Positions 1 to 8,384 of a stretch of DNA of 64,000 nucleotides are shown one piece after another (positions within the stretch are counted from its first letter, which is position 1; every line of letters starts with the position of its first letter). The notes beneath the pieces are model-generated. The model worked only from the letters and a program-made list of their open reading frames with translations. It was not told the DNA's origin and did not search any database. Origin of the DNA: Bacillus sp. EB600 (GTDB lineage Bacteria > Bacillota > Bacilli > Bacillales > Cytobacillaceae); assembly GCF_024494385.1 (NCBI RefSeq), contig NZ_JAEVLT010000025.1, positions 1 to 64,000 of the forward strand, in the 5' to 3' direction. A program made the position numbers and the translations under genes.

Positions 1-115
1 TTTTAGAATGAATAAATTAAAAAAAGGTCTATTTTTTTATATCTTAAATGTGTATACTATTGAACTAATTCAATATGTGAATCGGTATCAACATCTACTT
101 GGGGGTAATGGGTAT

Positions 116-895
116 ATGAGGGATGTAAACGTTAAATTAAATCAATCACTTGAAAAGGCCATTAGTATTTTAGACTGTTTTTCTCATGATTCGCAGTATC
201 AAACGATAGAAAATATATGTAAATTAGTAGATATTCCAAAAGCAACTGCTTATCGGCTTCTTTATACAATGGAGACTTTGGGGCTAATCCATTATAACCA
301 AAAGGATTCCACCTATTGTTTAGGGTTAAAAATGTTCGAATATGGCGGCGTGGTTATTGGTCGATTAAATATAATTAATGTCGCAAGTCCCTATTTAACT
401 GCTCTCCATCATAAAACAGGTTTTACTGTTCTATTAGCGATTCTTGAAGGTGACCACTTAGTTTATATAGATAAACGTGTAACGCTTGAAGGTGTAGGAT
501 ATACATCTACCATTGGTCGATTCAGGGATCCCCATTATGGAGCTCTTGGGAAGGTTTTAATGGCATATCTTGAGGAGCCAGAAATAAAAAAGCTTCTTAG
601 AACAGCGCCATTAATAAAGTATACGAATTACAGCATTACAGATCCTGAGGCTTTTTTGAAACAGTTACAGCAAATAAGAGAACAAGGATACTATGTTGAT
701 AATGAAGAGGTAATATATAACGTCACTGCTGTTGCAGCACCTATTAAAAATAAATGGAATGAAGTTATAGCTGCCGTAACAGTAGTTGGGCCAAAGGATA
801 CAATCAATGAATACTCAGTTTCAGAAATCATTCAAAGTATCTGCCATTGTACAGACCAAATATCTGGAGAGTTGGGAAGAAAGTCTCCAGATTGA
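116..895 (+). CDS. IclR family transcriptional regulator
   Basis: The protein is 259 residues from ATG 116, which is preceded by GGGGG at 101-105. An in-frame ATG at 8 has no ribosome binding site and would add 36 atypical residues. An N-terminal winged helix-turn-helix (SLEKAISILDCF, then IPKATAYRLLYTM) precedes a C-terminal IclR effector-binding domain (IGRFRDPHYGALGKVLMAY; YYVDNEEVIYNVTAVAAPI). The family binds small aromatic or sugar-acid effectors and controls adjacent catabolic genes. The neighbouring M20 hydrolase/MFS pair is convergent to it, so it may regulate that pair, but this is only inferred. The family call is secure; the effector is unknown. Confidence 0.9.
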   Translation: MRDVNVKLNQSLEKAISILDCFSHDSQYQTIENICKLVDIPKATAYRLLYTMETLGLIHYNQKDSTYCLGLKMFEYGGVVIGRLNIINVASPYLTALHHKTGFTVLLAILEGDHLVYIDKRVTLEGVGYTSTIGRFRDPHYGALGKVLMAYLEEPEIKKLLRTAPLIKYTNYSITDPEAFLKQLQQIREQGYYVDNEEVIYNVTAVAAPIKNKWNEVIAAVTVVGPKDTINEYSVSEIIQSICHCTDQISGELGRKSPD

Positions 896-965
896 TATCA
901 TTAAAGATATAAATATTCGTTTTCTAATCATTTTCACGTATTGACCACCGATTGATAAATTTCCA

Positions 966-1028
966 AAAAAAGGGTCTCAAGATAATGGTAGCTTTTAGAA
1001 AGACAGCCATTACATTGAGACCCTTTTA
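966..1028 (+). terminator. Terminator after the IclR gene
   Basis: The arms AAAAGGGTCTCAA and TTGAGACCCTTTT form a strong stem enclosing a loop that itself pairs (AATGG with CCATT). It ends in a T-rich stretch and lies about 70 bp beyond the IclR stop. Confidence 0.75.
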
Positions 1029-1040
1029 AAAAGATACCTT

Positions 1041-1067
1041 TCTCCACTCAATCAAATTGAGTGGAGA
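1041..1067 (-). terminator. Terminator of the M20/MFS operon
   Basis: TCTCCACTCAAT, a 3-nt loop and ATTGAGTGGAGA form a perfect 12-bp stem just past the stop codon at 1075. On the minus strand a T-rich tract follows within a few bases. Because the hairpin is symmetric it may also act on the plus strand. Confidence 0.75.
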
Positions 1068-1074
1068 GTTTTCT

Positions 1075-2262
1075 TTATTCTACTTCAAAGTAACTGCAAG
1101 CTACTTGTCCAACTGCCTTCGCAGCTACAAGAAGTGCATCCTCATCAATGTCAAATTTTGGATTGTGATTGAAATATGGTTTTTCTACCCCTTTTGGTGA
1201 ACATGCAATGTAAAAGAAGCAAGCAGGGAATTTTTCAGCATAATGAGCAAAGTCTTCGGATGGCGGCATTGCCGGGAATTCCTTCACTTCTTTAATATCT
1301 TTATCATTCATGCTTCGTAAACTTTCAGCAACCTTTGCGGTAAGCTCAGGGTTGTTATATAAAGGCGGATAATCCGGAGTATAGGTAAGCTCACAGGTTA
1401 CGCCAAATTCTTCTTCAATTCCTTTTACAATCCGTTTTACTTCTTTCTCAATCGTTTCTTTTGTTTCAACAGTCATATAACGGATATCACCTTCAAGCTC
1501 CACACTGTCTTTAATAACGTTGAATGTACCTTTACCATCAAATGATCCGATTGTAATAACGCCTACATCGAAAGGACTTAATCTGCGGCTAACAATGGTT
1601 TGAACGGCAGTAACAAAATAAGAACCAGCAACAATGGCATCATTCGCTAGATGAGGAGAGGAACCATGTCCTCCTCTTCCTTGAATTTTTAGTCTCATGT
1701 ATGCTCTTCCATTGAATGAAAAACCAGCATGATAGCCTACTGTTCCTGCAGGTCCCATAGGTAACAAATGGATGCCATAAATGGCATCTAAATCATCAAG
1801 TAAACCAGATTTAATCATCCCGATTGCGCCGCCTGGCGGTACCTCTTCAGCAGGTTGGTGAATGATTTTAATCTTGCCGGGAATTTCATCCTTAAGTTGG
1901 ATTAAGCAGTCTGCCAGAACCATTAGGTATGCGGTATGGCCATCATGACCACAAGCGTGCATGACACCTGGATTTTTCGATTTAAATGGTACATCTGTTT
2001 CTTCAAAAATCGGAAGTGCATCGAAATCAGCACGTAAGCCAATTGTTTTTCCCGGTTTACCACCTGTAATGGTCACGATAAGACCGTGTCCACCGCCAAC
2101 ATTTGTTTGCACTTCGACATCTTTACCTTTATAAAACTCTTCAATATATTTACTTGTGTTTTCTTCTTGAAAGGATAACTCAGGGTTTTCATGAAGATAT
2201 CGACGAATTTGAATCATTTCTTCTTTACGGTCTTCTAACATTTTCATCAATTTGTCTTTCAT
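1075..2262 (-). CDS. M20 family metallo-amidohydrolase
   Basis: This 395-residue zinc hydrolase is of the M20D type (N-acyl-amino-acid or indole-acetyl-amino-acid amidohydrolase, cytosolic). Metal ligands are visible in HACGHDGHTAYLM (near residue 100), in PAEEVPPGG and in the C-terminal SEDFAHY and HNPKFDIDE; DFDALPI is also present. The start is ATG 2262, with GGAGG 8 nt upstream; the longer ATG at 2277 lies inside that ribosome binding site. It is downstream of an MFS transporter with a 56-bp gap, so the pair probably imports and hydrolyses an N-acylated or peptide-like substrate. The exact substrate cannot be read from sequence. Confidence 0.9.
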   Translation of the reverse strand: MKDKLMKMLEDRKEEMIQIRRYLHENPELSFQEENTSKYIEEFYKGKDVEVQTNVGGGHGLIVTITGGKPGKTIGLRADFDALPIFEETDVPFKSKNPGVMHACGHDGHTAYLMVLADCLIQLKDEIPGKIKIIHQPAEEVPPGGAIGMIKSGLLDDLDAIYGIHLLPMGPAGTVGYHAGFSFNGRAYMRLKIQGRGGHGSSPHLANDAIVAGSYFVTAVQTIVSRRLSPFDVGVITIGSFDGKGTFNVIKDSVELEGDIRYMTVETKETIEKEVKRIVKGIEEEFGVTCELTYTPDYPPLYNNPELTAKVAESLRSMNDKDIKEVKEFPAMPPSEDFAHYAEKFPACFFYIACSPKGVEKPYFNHNPKFDIDEDALLVAAKAVGQVACSYFEVE

Positions 2263-2318
2263 ATCGATTACCTCCATTTAATTATTATATTTTGTTTTTA
2301 TTATGACTAATGAAAACA

Positions 2319-3722
2319 TTAACCAACCTTTTTGATGAGTTCTTCTTGATGTGCTTTTCCTGCACTTTTTGGAACCAGGGCTACAATTGAAATAAGTGCC
2401 AGTATTCCGAAGATCACGTTGACGATGATTCCGGATGATGCTGCAATTTCTTTACTGCTCGGTGCGATGGCACCGTAAACCGCTGCTGAAATGGCAACAC
2501 CGAATGCCCCGCCAAGTGAGCTTGCCATTTTGTAAACCCCTGCAGCAGCCCCAATTTTATCTGAAGGAGCATTCGATACAGAAGTATCTGTAGATGGAGT
2601 TGCATAGATGCCAAGTCCCAGACCAAATAATGCAAAACCGATGAACACCACAACTGTATAAGCGAAGCCTTGTAAGAAAGTAAGACCCATAAACGCTACC
2701 CCAATCGTCGTGATGATTGTTCCCCAGATCATTGGAGCTTTAGCACCTGCTTTTTGGAGAATTTTCTCACCAACACGAATCATCACTAAAACAGCAACTA
2801 AATAACCAAGTGACAGCATCCCTGATTGGAAAGCAGTAAATCCACGACCAACTTGAACATACGTATTGGCCACAACTAATGTACCAGCTACGGCGTTTAA
2901 TAAGAAATTTGAATATGTTGCACCGGCATATGGTTTATTTTTAAATAAAGAGAAGTCAATTAAAGCAATGGCATTGTTTTTTTCCACTTTGACAAAAACA
3001 AAAATCCCAATAATGGCTACAGCTAAACAAATTAAAATAGGAGCGCTTGTCCAGCCCCAATCTTTTCCCCGAGTGATGAAAAGATTTAAAGCAAGCAGCG
3101 TGACAACCAAAATGGTTAAGCCCCTCACGTCAAATTTAAAAGCACCTTTTGATTCTGCTTTACTTTCGGGAGTATCTTTTATAAGCAACATGCCCAGAAG
3201 AGCAAAAATGATCGAGAAAATGAAAATCCATCTCCAACCCATATAGGTGGCAATCGCACCACCGGCGAAAGAACAAACCCCAGAACCGCCCCAAGACCCA
3301 ATTGACCAGAAACTGAGAGCACGTTGACGATCCGCTCCCTCATAATATTCTTTCACTAACGCAATGGTTGACGGCATAATACATGCTGCTGAAAGACCTT
3401 GAATAATACGTCCAATAATCAGTAACGTTGCCCCTTGTGTTATTACAAGGAGTAAGGAACCAATGATGCTCAATATTAACCCAATATACGTAATTTTTTT
3501 TCGTCCAACTTTATCCGCTAAACCACCAGCACCTACGATAAACATACCTGAGAATAACGAAGTTAAACTAATCGCAATATTCAATGTTCCAAGTGAAATG
3601 CCTAAATCCGATTGTACAGCTGGCACTACGTTCACCATAGCCTGAGCAAACAGCCAAAATGTAATAACGCCGAACACAATTCCTGTGATCATCTTATTTG
3701 TTCCTTTATAACCTGTCTCCAT
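2319..3722 (-). CDS. MFS transporter (EmrB/QacA-like)
   Basis: This is a 467-residue polytopic membrane protein with the MFS loop signature GGLADKVGRKKITYIG near residue 70 and SIGSWGGSGVCSFAGGAI near residue 145. Its length suggests the 14-helix DHA2 branch. ATG 3722 follows CAGGAGGG with good spacing. It is the first gene of a two-gene operon with the M20 amidohydrolase, which argues for uptake or exchange of that enzyme's substrate or product rather than general drug efflux. Family assignment is secure; substrate is inferred from context. Confidence 0.88.
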   Translation of the reverse strand: METGYKGTNKMITGIVFGVITFWLFAQAMVNVVPAVQSDLGISLGTLNIAISLTSLFSGMFIVGAGGLADKVGRKKITYIGLILSIIGSLLLVITQGATLLIIGRIIQGLSAACIMPSTIALVKEYYEGADRQRALSFWSIGSWGGSGVCSFAGGAIATYMGWRWIFIFSIIFALLGMLLIKDTPESKAESKGAFKFDVRGLTILVVTLLALNLFITRGKDWGWTSAPILICLAVAIIGIFVFVKVEKNNAIALIDFSLFKNKPYAGATYSNFLLNAVAGTLVVANTYVQVGRGFTAFQSGMLSLGYLVAVLVMIRVGEKILQKAGAKAPMIWGTIITTIGVAFMGLTFLQGFAYTVVVFIGFALFGLGLGIYATPSTDTSVSNAPSDKIGAAAGVYKMASSLGGAFGVAISAAVYGAIAPSSKEIAASSGIIVNVIFGILALISIVALVPKSAGKAHQEELIKKVG

Positions 3723-4146
3723 GATTTCCCTCCTGATGTTGTTTTCTAAAAAGGTTCACTACTCAATCGCCCTAAGGATTTCATTAATGATTTCTTACTG
3801 CTACTTTTTACATATAATAGCTTTATAAACTTGGTAATATTCCTCAATCTCTGCAATAAGTGCTCCTTTTGACAAAAGGCAGGCAACCTTTTCTTTCTAC
3901 ACCATTATTATAAAAAATAGGCCGAAATAAAATGAGTCAATAATGATGTAATTTGATGCCTTAAAAAGGGGAATTTTAAACATTGAAGTGGTTTAGGTAA
4001 AAAAAAGGCGGTTTTTTTTTACCTAAACCAAAATGGGCCTGACCTATGCAACCTCTTTATACCGTTTAAAAAAGTGTATGTACCACTATTAACGGCGTAC
4101 AGAGAGCAAATTCAGACCCTTTTTGGATTACCTTCACTGAACCTCT
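3723..4146. other. Intergenic region with a long palindrome
   Basis: No coding sequence with a ribosome binding site is seen here. The part next to the MFS gene is AT-rich and probably carries its promoter, but no hexamer pair was convincing. The centre holds a 40-bp inverted repeat, listed separately. The rest shows no recognised feature. Confidence 0.5.
3990..4029. repeat. 40-bp near-perfect palindrome
   Basis: GGTTTAGGTAAAAAAAA and TTTTTTTTACCTAAACC form perfect 17-bp arms around a 6-nt GGCGGT loop. It lies 118 bp past the AraC-type gene and 260 bp before the MFS gene. It could be a bidirectional terminator or the footprint of a small mobile element; no flanking target duplication was found. 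Confidence 0.6.
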
Positions 4147-6522
4147 TTATATGATGACCTTACGAATATCAAAAAAATGAATAGCATTACTCGTCATGTA
4201 GGAATAAAATGACCAGTCTCCTTTGATCGATTCATCGAATATTTCCAGGGACGGACGAGTGGAATTGATAATATAATCGATAATCTCAGCATCCATGCCA
4301 TGTTTGCTGTTCAAGCCCCACCATTTCGTATACAAAGCACCATAATTTTTGTCAAATACCTGCTTCCGTATTTGATACTCACCTGCTTGCATTCCAGATA
4401 TTGTAACACGAATATCCTTATTAAGTTTTTGAAGGAACGCCTCTTCAAGTGAGAAATACGGATTGACGATATTGCAATTCATCAGGACCAATTGAAATCC
4501 TCGGTCATTTTGTGTTAGCAAAAAATCCTCGCCCTTTGCTACAATCTCTCCATTCAATCGTTTTAAAAACATCATGGCAAAATAAGCAGGTCGTTTACCT
4601 TTAAAATAATGGAATAATTCGATGCCATCCATTCGTATATTGAGATCATTTCCCCCTTCTTCATGAACTTCCGTGTTCATCCAGAAACAAACAGATTCTA
4701 CTTCATTTGCTATATCCAAAACATTTTTCAAGATTAAAGCTCCGCGAAAGAAGGTGCCGTTCGTATACCTGGTATTACCAGTCAATGTGTTCCAAGTTAC
4801 GAGATGGAGCGGTTTTTCGAGATGATTCTTCCTTAAATAGTGTTTCATTTTATTTGTTTTCTCTTTGATATAATCCTTAGCTAAATCTAAACGTTCATCT
4901 TCTATTCCTTTAAAGTCAAACATCTCATTCTGGTTGGCATTGAAGCCGATAAAATCAATATAATCGGCAAATTCTACCTGCCAGGTGTGGTTGTCGCTTG
5001 TTTTTTCTTCACGATAGGAAAAAGGCATATAGACGCCAACCCGAATGGATGGAATATACATTTTTAAGGCTTCATACAGCCTAGAATAGACCCTCTGAAG
5101 TTCTATTGATTCGACCCCTGTATAATAAGGCTCGTAAAACATAACATGCCAGTGTTTAATATACGTTTCTCCGTATAGATGCAAACAATGTCTGATAAAT
5201 TGAGTAAGTTTGGTGAAATATTGTTCTTCATTTCTCGAAATGTCTTTATAATCAATCCGTACAAACAAAGAGAAATCGTGCTTTTTCATGAACTCCAGCG
5301 CACTATCGATATTAAAATAAGGAGATGTCGTCGCGATCGCTTCATCTGTTTCCACCTCAGGAGGAATCACCGCACTGCTTAGCAGATGACGAACTCCGAT
5401 ATATCTGAGCTGTAAATCTTTTTTCACGCTTAATACTTGGGACCTTACATCTTCTTTTAACAGTTCGATAATGTCTCCAATATTGAGAATATGATCAGGA
5501 CAGTTTAATTTTGATGGGACTGAATTGAATAAGTTTACTGTCAATTTTTCATAACGAGTTTCTGTATGGTTATACACCTTATTATCATCCATTAATAGTC
5601 TACTTAATTTCGCAACCGTTTCTGGTGAACGAATCAGCTTCGCAGCATCTTCTATGTTATATTTTTGAACAGAATCTACCTTTTGCACTGGATGATTATC
5701 TCGATAAGCATGCGGGGACATTCCGTATACTTCTTTAAATAGAGTAGAGTAAGACTTTGTATTTGGAAAGCCATTATTCATTGCAATTTGTGATATAGAT
5801 TCGGATGTGTACAGCAAATCCTTCATGCTATGTTTGAGTCTAATATTCATTAAGAACCTGCTGAATCCCATCCCCATCTTTTGTTTAAAATAACGGGATA
5901 AGTAGCCTGTGGAAAGATAAAATTTCTTTGCCATTTCTTCTAATGTAATCACCTGTTCGTAATTCTTTCCCATAAAATCAATCATTTGGGATAACCGCAT
6001 GTCATCTGTATCAATTCTCTCATAGACACTCCCATCTTCTTTGAAGCGACGGATGAGGATGAGAAGGATTTGACTGATATATCCATGAATCTCGATTCCA
6101 TAGCTTTCTTCTTGTCTATAATAGCTGATCATCACATTTGCTAGCAGCTTTCGGATGGAAAGAATCATTTCTTCTCTTCCCATATCGACTTCTCGCGAAA
6201 AGCATTCAAATCGACGATTACGATACTCACCGTAATGATGATCCATGAATGCATCCGAAATGGTTAAGTTCAGTACACTATTATTTTCGCTTCCCTGGAC
6301 TTGATAAAGCTGATTACGATTAATAACAAGCAGATCTTTCTCTTTCAAATGGTAAAAGCGACTGTCGGTTTCAATTTTTAATTCACCGTCTATCACTAAA
6401 ATGAATCGAATTCCTTGGTTCACTCTTGGGGCAAGAAACTCGATATTTTGTAATGAAATTTGAAAATCTGACAGTGCATCGTTCAATCTTTTCACCCATT
6501 TCCATTTTTTCATTCTATTCAT
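4147..6522 (-). CDS. AraC family regulator fused to a GH39-like glycosidase domain
   Basis: The 791-residue protein has three parts: an N-terminal cupin-like sensor (about 15-90), an AraC double helix-turn-helix (about 185-280, LEEMAKKFYLSTGYLSRYFKQKMG and ISQIAMNNGFPNTKSYSTLFKEVYGMSPHAYR split across two helices), and a C-terminal 450-residue TIM-barrel-like region resembling family 39 beta-xylosidases. The usual GH39 WNEP acid/base motif reads FYEP here (WHVMFYEPYYTG), so catalysis is uncertain and the barrel may only bind sugar. No strong Shine-Dalgarno precedes the start; TATAAT directly overlaps the ATG, so a very short leader is possible. It is isolated from sugar-uptake genes, so the target is unknown. 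Confidence 0.8.
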   Translation of the reverse strand: MNRMKKWKWVKRLNDALSDFQISLQNIEFLAPRVNQGIRFILVIDGELKIETDSRFYHLKEKDLLVINRNQLYQVQGSENNSVLNLTISDAFMDHHYGEYRNRRFECFSREVDMGREEMILSIRKLLANVMISYYRQEESYGIEIHGYISQILLILIRRFKEDGSVYERIDTDDMRLSQMIDFMGKNYEQVITLEEMAKKFYLSTGYLSRYFKQKMGMGFSRFLMNIRLKHSMKDLLYTSESISQIAMNNGFPNTKSYSTLFKEVYGMSPHAYRDNHPVQKVDSVQKYNIEDAAKLIRSPETVAKLSRLLMDDNKVYNHTETRYEKLTVNLFNSVPSKLNCPDHILNIGDIIELLKEDVRSQVLSVKKDLQLRYIGVRHLLSSAVIPPEVETDEAIATTSPYFNIDSALEFMKKHDFSLFVRIDYKDISRNEEQYFTKLTQFIRHCLHLYGETYIKHWHVMFYEPYYTGVESIELQRVYSRLYEALKMYIPSIRVGVYMPFSYREEKTSDNHTWQVEFADYIDFIGFNANQNEMFDFKGIEDERLDLAKDYIKEKTNKMKHYLRKNHLEKPLHLVTWNTLTGNTRYTNGTFFRGALILKNVLDIANEVESVCFWMNTEVHEEGGNDLNIRMDGIELFHYFKGKRPAYFAMMFLKRLNGEIVAKGEDFLLTQNDRGFQLVLMNCNIVNPYFSLEEAFLQKLNKDIRVTISGMQAGEYQIRKQVFDKNYGALYTKWWGLNSKHGMDAEIIDYIINSTRPSLEIFDESIKGDWSFYSYMTSNAIHFFDIRKVII

Positions 6523-6528
6523 TATATA

Positions 6529-6565
6529 CCACGATATTAACCTAATATAATATCAGCCATCGTGG
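6529..6565. promoter_or_regulatory. Inverted repeat upstream of the AraC-type gene
   Basis: CCACGAT (6529-6535) and ATCGTGG (6559-6565) are perfect inverted 7-mers separated by 23 bp, immediately upstream of the AraC/GH39-like gene. This is a plausible operator, perhaps autoregulatory. The binding protein is an inference. Confidence 0.4.
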
Positions 6566-6639
6566 AACATCCAAAAATCCTCCTTAGTATCAGTTTGATC
6601 AAACTTTATTCTAAAGCAACTGCAGTTGATTTTGTCCTT

Positions 6640-6685
6640 TAGAGCTTTTTGTTTAACTGGAGCTAGACAGTTCCCAAAGTCCAGC
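6640..6685. repeat. Partial copy of a dispersed intergenic repeat
   Basis: Contains CTGGAGCTAGACAGTT, matching GCTGCAGCTAGACAGTT near 30405 and GAAGCTAGACGAAA near 27060. It seems to be a degenerate end of the dispersed element described at 30262-30412. Confidence 0.4.
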
Positions 6686-6729
6686 AACTATACTATTCAT
6701 TACTACCAAAAGAAAAGACTGCCTTTGTT

Positions 6730-7746
6730 TTAATGTCCAATCTGATTTACTTGAGGGATTAATTCCTTCCATTCATTATAGGTGATGATCGTATTCCAAT
6801 GGCCGGTGATTTTTGCGAAGCTGACAACAACTATAAACAGGGCTATGAATGCAACAGGAATTACCCATTTGTTTACCTTTTTATTGACGACTGTCATGTT
6901 TAACGTATCCTTAATCGGACACGCCTCTACACACGCCATGCATGCGGTGCAATTTGGCGTAAGTACAGTCTTTTTTTGTGAAACCTTTATTCTTTGTGGA
7001 CAAACCTTAGTACACATTTCACAATTTGTGCAGGTATCTTCATTTCTGCGAACCTTTGTAATTCGAAAAATAGAACCGAGGCCGATTAATGCTCCATATG
7101 GACAAAGAAAGCGGCACCAAAAGTTTTTAAAGAAAAGCGAGAGCAGAACCAAAACAATGACAACCTTTAAAGAAAAACCGCTAATATTTAAGAAAAAGAG
7201 CAGCATTTTTACATCGGAAATCTTATTATAAGGATCATCTAAAAAATATTTAGCAGTATAGGTCGACATCCCGATAATCATATTTAAGAAAAAGAGCAAT
7301 AACAAATATTTTAGCGGTGTCAATAGCCATGCCACTACTTGAGGAATCTCAAAATTTCGTTTAAACAGCTTTTTTCCAAGCACCCCCAGCCATTCACTTA
7401 CTGTACCTATCGGACAGAACCAGCTGCAAAATGTTTTGCGGAACAGAATTCCCGAGCCAATAATAAAGGTGAATAAAACAAGACCTGCCGGGTGAACTTT
7501 ATCAAAATCTCCACTGGTTAACCAAACCTTTAAGGCAACCAAAGCACTGATCGGCAAAAACCCTTCAACCGCTGAAGGCCGTACCACGAATGGCTCTTTT
7601 CCGAGTGATTCAAAATGTAGATAAAATTGATAAAAACGCAATCCTACATATAATAAAAAGAAAAGAAACACAGCTTGAACAGCATGCCTTGCTAGTTGAA
7701 TAGGCTTGCGTTTCAATTGCTTATAATACCACTGCTTTGATTTCAT
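6730..7746 (-). CDS. NapH/CcoG-like membrane polyferredoxin
   Basis: The 338-residue protein starts at ATG 7746, with TGGAGG about 7 nt upstream; the longer frame to 7800 lacks a ribosome binding site. It has about five membrane segments, two membrane-side Cys motifs (CSWFCPIGTVSEWLG, CRFLCPYGALIGLG) and two C-terminal 4Fe-4S motifs (CTNCEMCTKVCPQ, CTACMACVEACPIKD). Proteins of this type move electrons from quinol or cytosolic donors to periplasmic reductases or to metal-cofactor assembly. No partner reductase is adjacent, so its role is open. An Fnr-type box upstream suggests induction without oxygen. Confidence 0.85.
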   Translation of the reverse strand: MKSKQWYYKQLKRKPIQLARHAVQAVFLFFLLYVGLRFYQFYLHFESLGKEPFVVRPSAVEGFLPISALVALKVWLTSGDFDKVHPAGLVLFTFIIGSGILFRKTFCSWFCPIGTVSEWLGVLGKKLFKRNFEIPQVVAWLLTPLKYLLLLFFLNMIIGMSTYTAKYFLDDPYNKISDVKMLLFFLNISGFSLKVVIVLVLLSLFFKNFWCRFLCPYGALIGLGSIFRITKVRRNEDTCTNCEMCTKVCPQRIKVSQKKTVLTPNCTACMACVEACPIKDTLNMTVVNKKVNKWVIPVAFIALFIVVVSFAKITGHWNTIITYNEWKELIPQVNQIGH

Positions 7747-7774
7747 TACGAAACCTCCATTCCTCGTTACACTA

Positions 7775-7817
7775 ACTATAAAGAATGGAAAAAAGCACAC
7801 ATGTGATTTAAATCATC
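7775..7817 (-). promoter_or_regulatory. Fnr/Crp-type box and promoter of the polyferredoxin gene
   Basis: TGTGATTTAAATCATC (7802-7817) contains a perfect TGATTTAAATCA palindrome centred at 7809.5. It matches the Bacillus Fnr pattern TGTGA-N6-TCACA in the first half-site and in three of five bases of the second. On the minus strand TATAGT (7780-7775) is a plausible -10. The start site would fall near 7768, which puts the box at about -41.5, the class II activator position. Confidence 0.55.
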
Positions 7818-7927
7818 GACAAGACTGATTTCATAAAGATTTCACATTAGTCTTCGCAAATAGTTCATATTTACTAGATATGATTGAATACAGAAACCGT
7901 TTTCGAAAAATTTTTATAAAAAACCCC

Positions 7928-7955
7928 TTGCAATATTATATAGAAATAATATAAT
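7928..7955 (+). promoter_or_regulatory. Promoter of the T-box/brnQ unit
   Basis: TTGCAA (7928-7933) and TATAAT (7950-7955) are spaced 16 bp apart and lie about 30 bp upstream of the T-box leader. The strong -10 fits a vegetative sigma-A promoter. Confidence 0.65.
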
Positions 7956-7989
7956 TGCATTATCAAAGTTTTTAGAAAAGTCTTTGTAT

Positions 7990-8265
7990 AAAGTCAATGA
8001 AGAGAACAGTAGCATGCACAATCTTGTTCTGTAGAGAGCCGGCGGTTGGTGAAAGACCGGTGTCAGGTTGCCTGTGAAAATCATCTCTGAGATGCAAGGC
8101 CGAACCAATTAGTAAGCCTTTGCCGGAACTGTCCGCCGTTAGCATGGACCGCGTATGATGGTACGTTGATCGAGAGCCGCAAATTTCTTTATTTGTTTGT
8201 TTGCGGAAGTAGGGTGGTAACGCGAGCACGCTCGTCCCTATCCATTAGGGGCGGGCTTTTTATTT
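7990..8265 (+). promoter_or_regulatory. T-box riboswitch, probably isoleucine-specific
   Basis: The leader carries the T-box core AGGGTGGTAACGCG (8211-8224), which departs from the AGGGTGGNACCGCG consensus at one base. A terminator follows (GCTCGTCCCTA / TAGGGGCGGGC then TTTTTATTTT, 8230-8265). An upstream stem I region includes AGAGAG, a GGTTGGTGAAAGACC arm and GTGAAAATCATC. Both ATC triplets there (8080-8082, 8083-8085) read as isoleucine, so uncharged tRNA-Ile should stabilise the antiterminator. The next gene is the branched-chain amino acid carrier. The specifier position was judged by eye. Confidence 0.88.
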
Positions 8266-8384
8266 TGTCCAAAAAGCTCTTGGCGCACTGGAGCTTACGA
8301 TGAAATGCGGAGGTACCCTTTAACGACTGACCAACATCCAGCTGCAAAGATATATTTCTATACTAATAAAAGGGAGAGAGAGAA

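Noticed and set aside
7914..8229. Minus-strand ORFs of 64 and 85 residues
   Set aside because: They lie over the plus-strand T-box leader and have no ribosome binding site.
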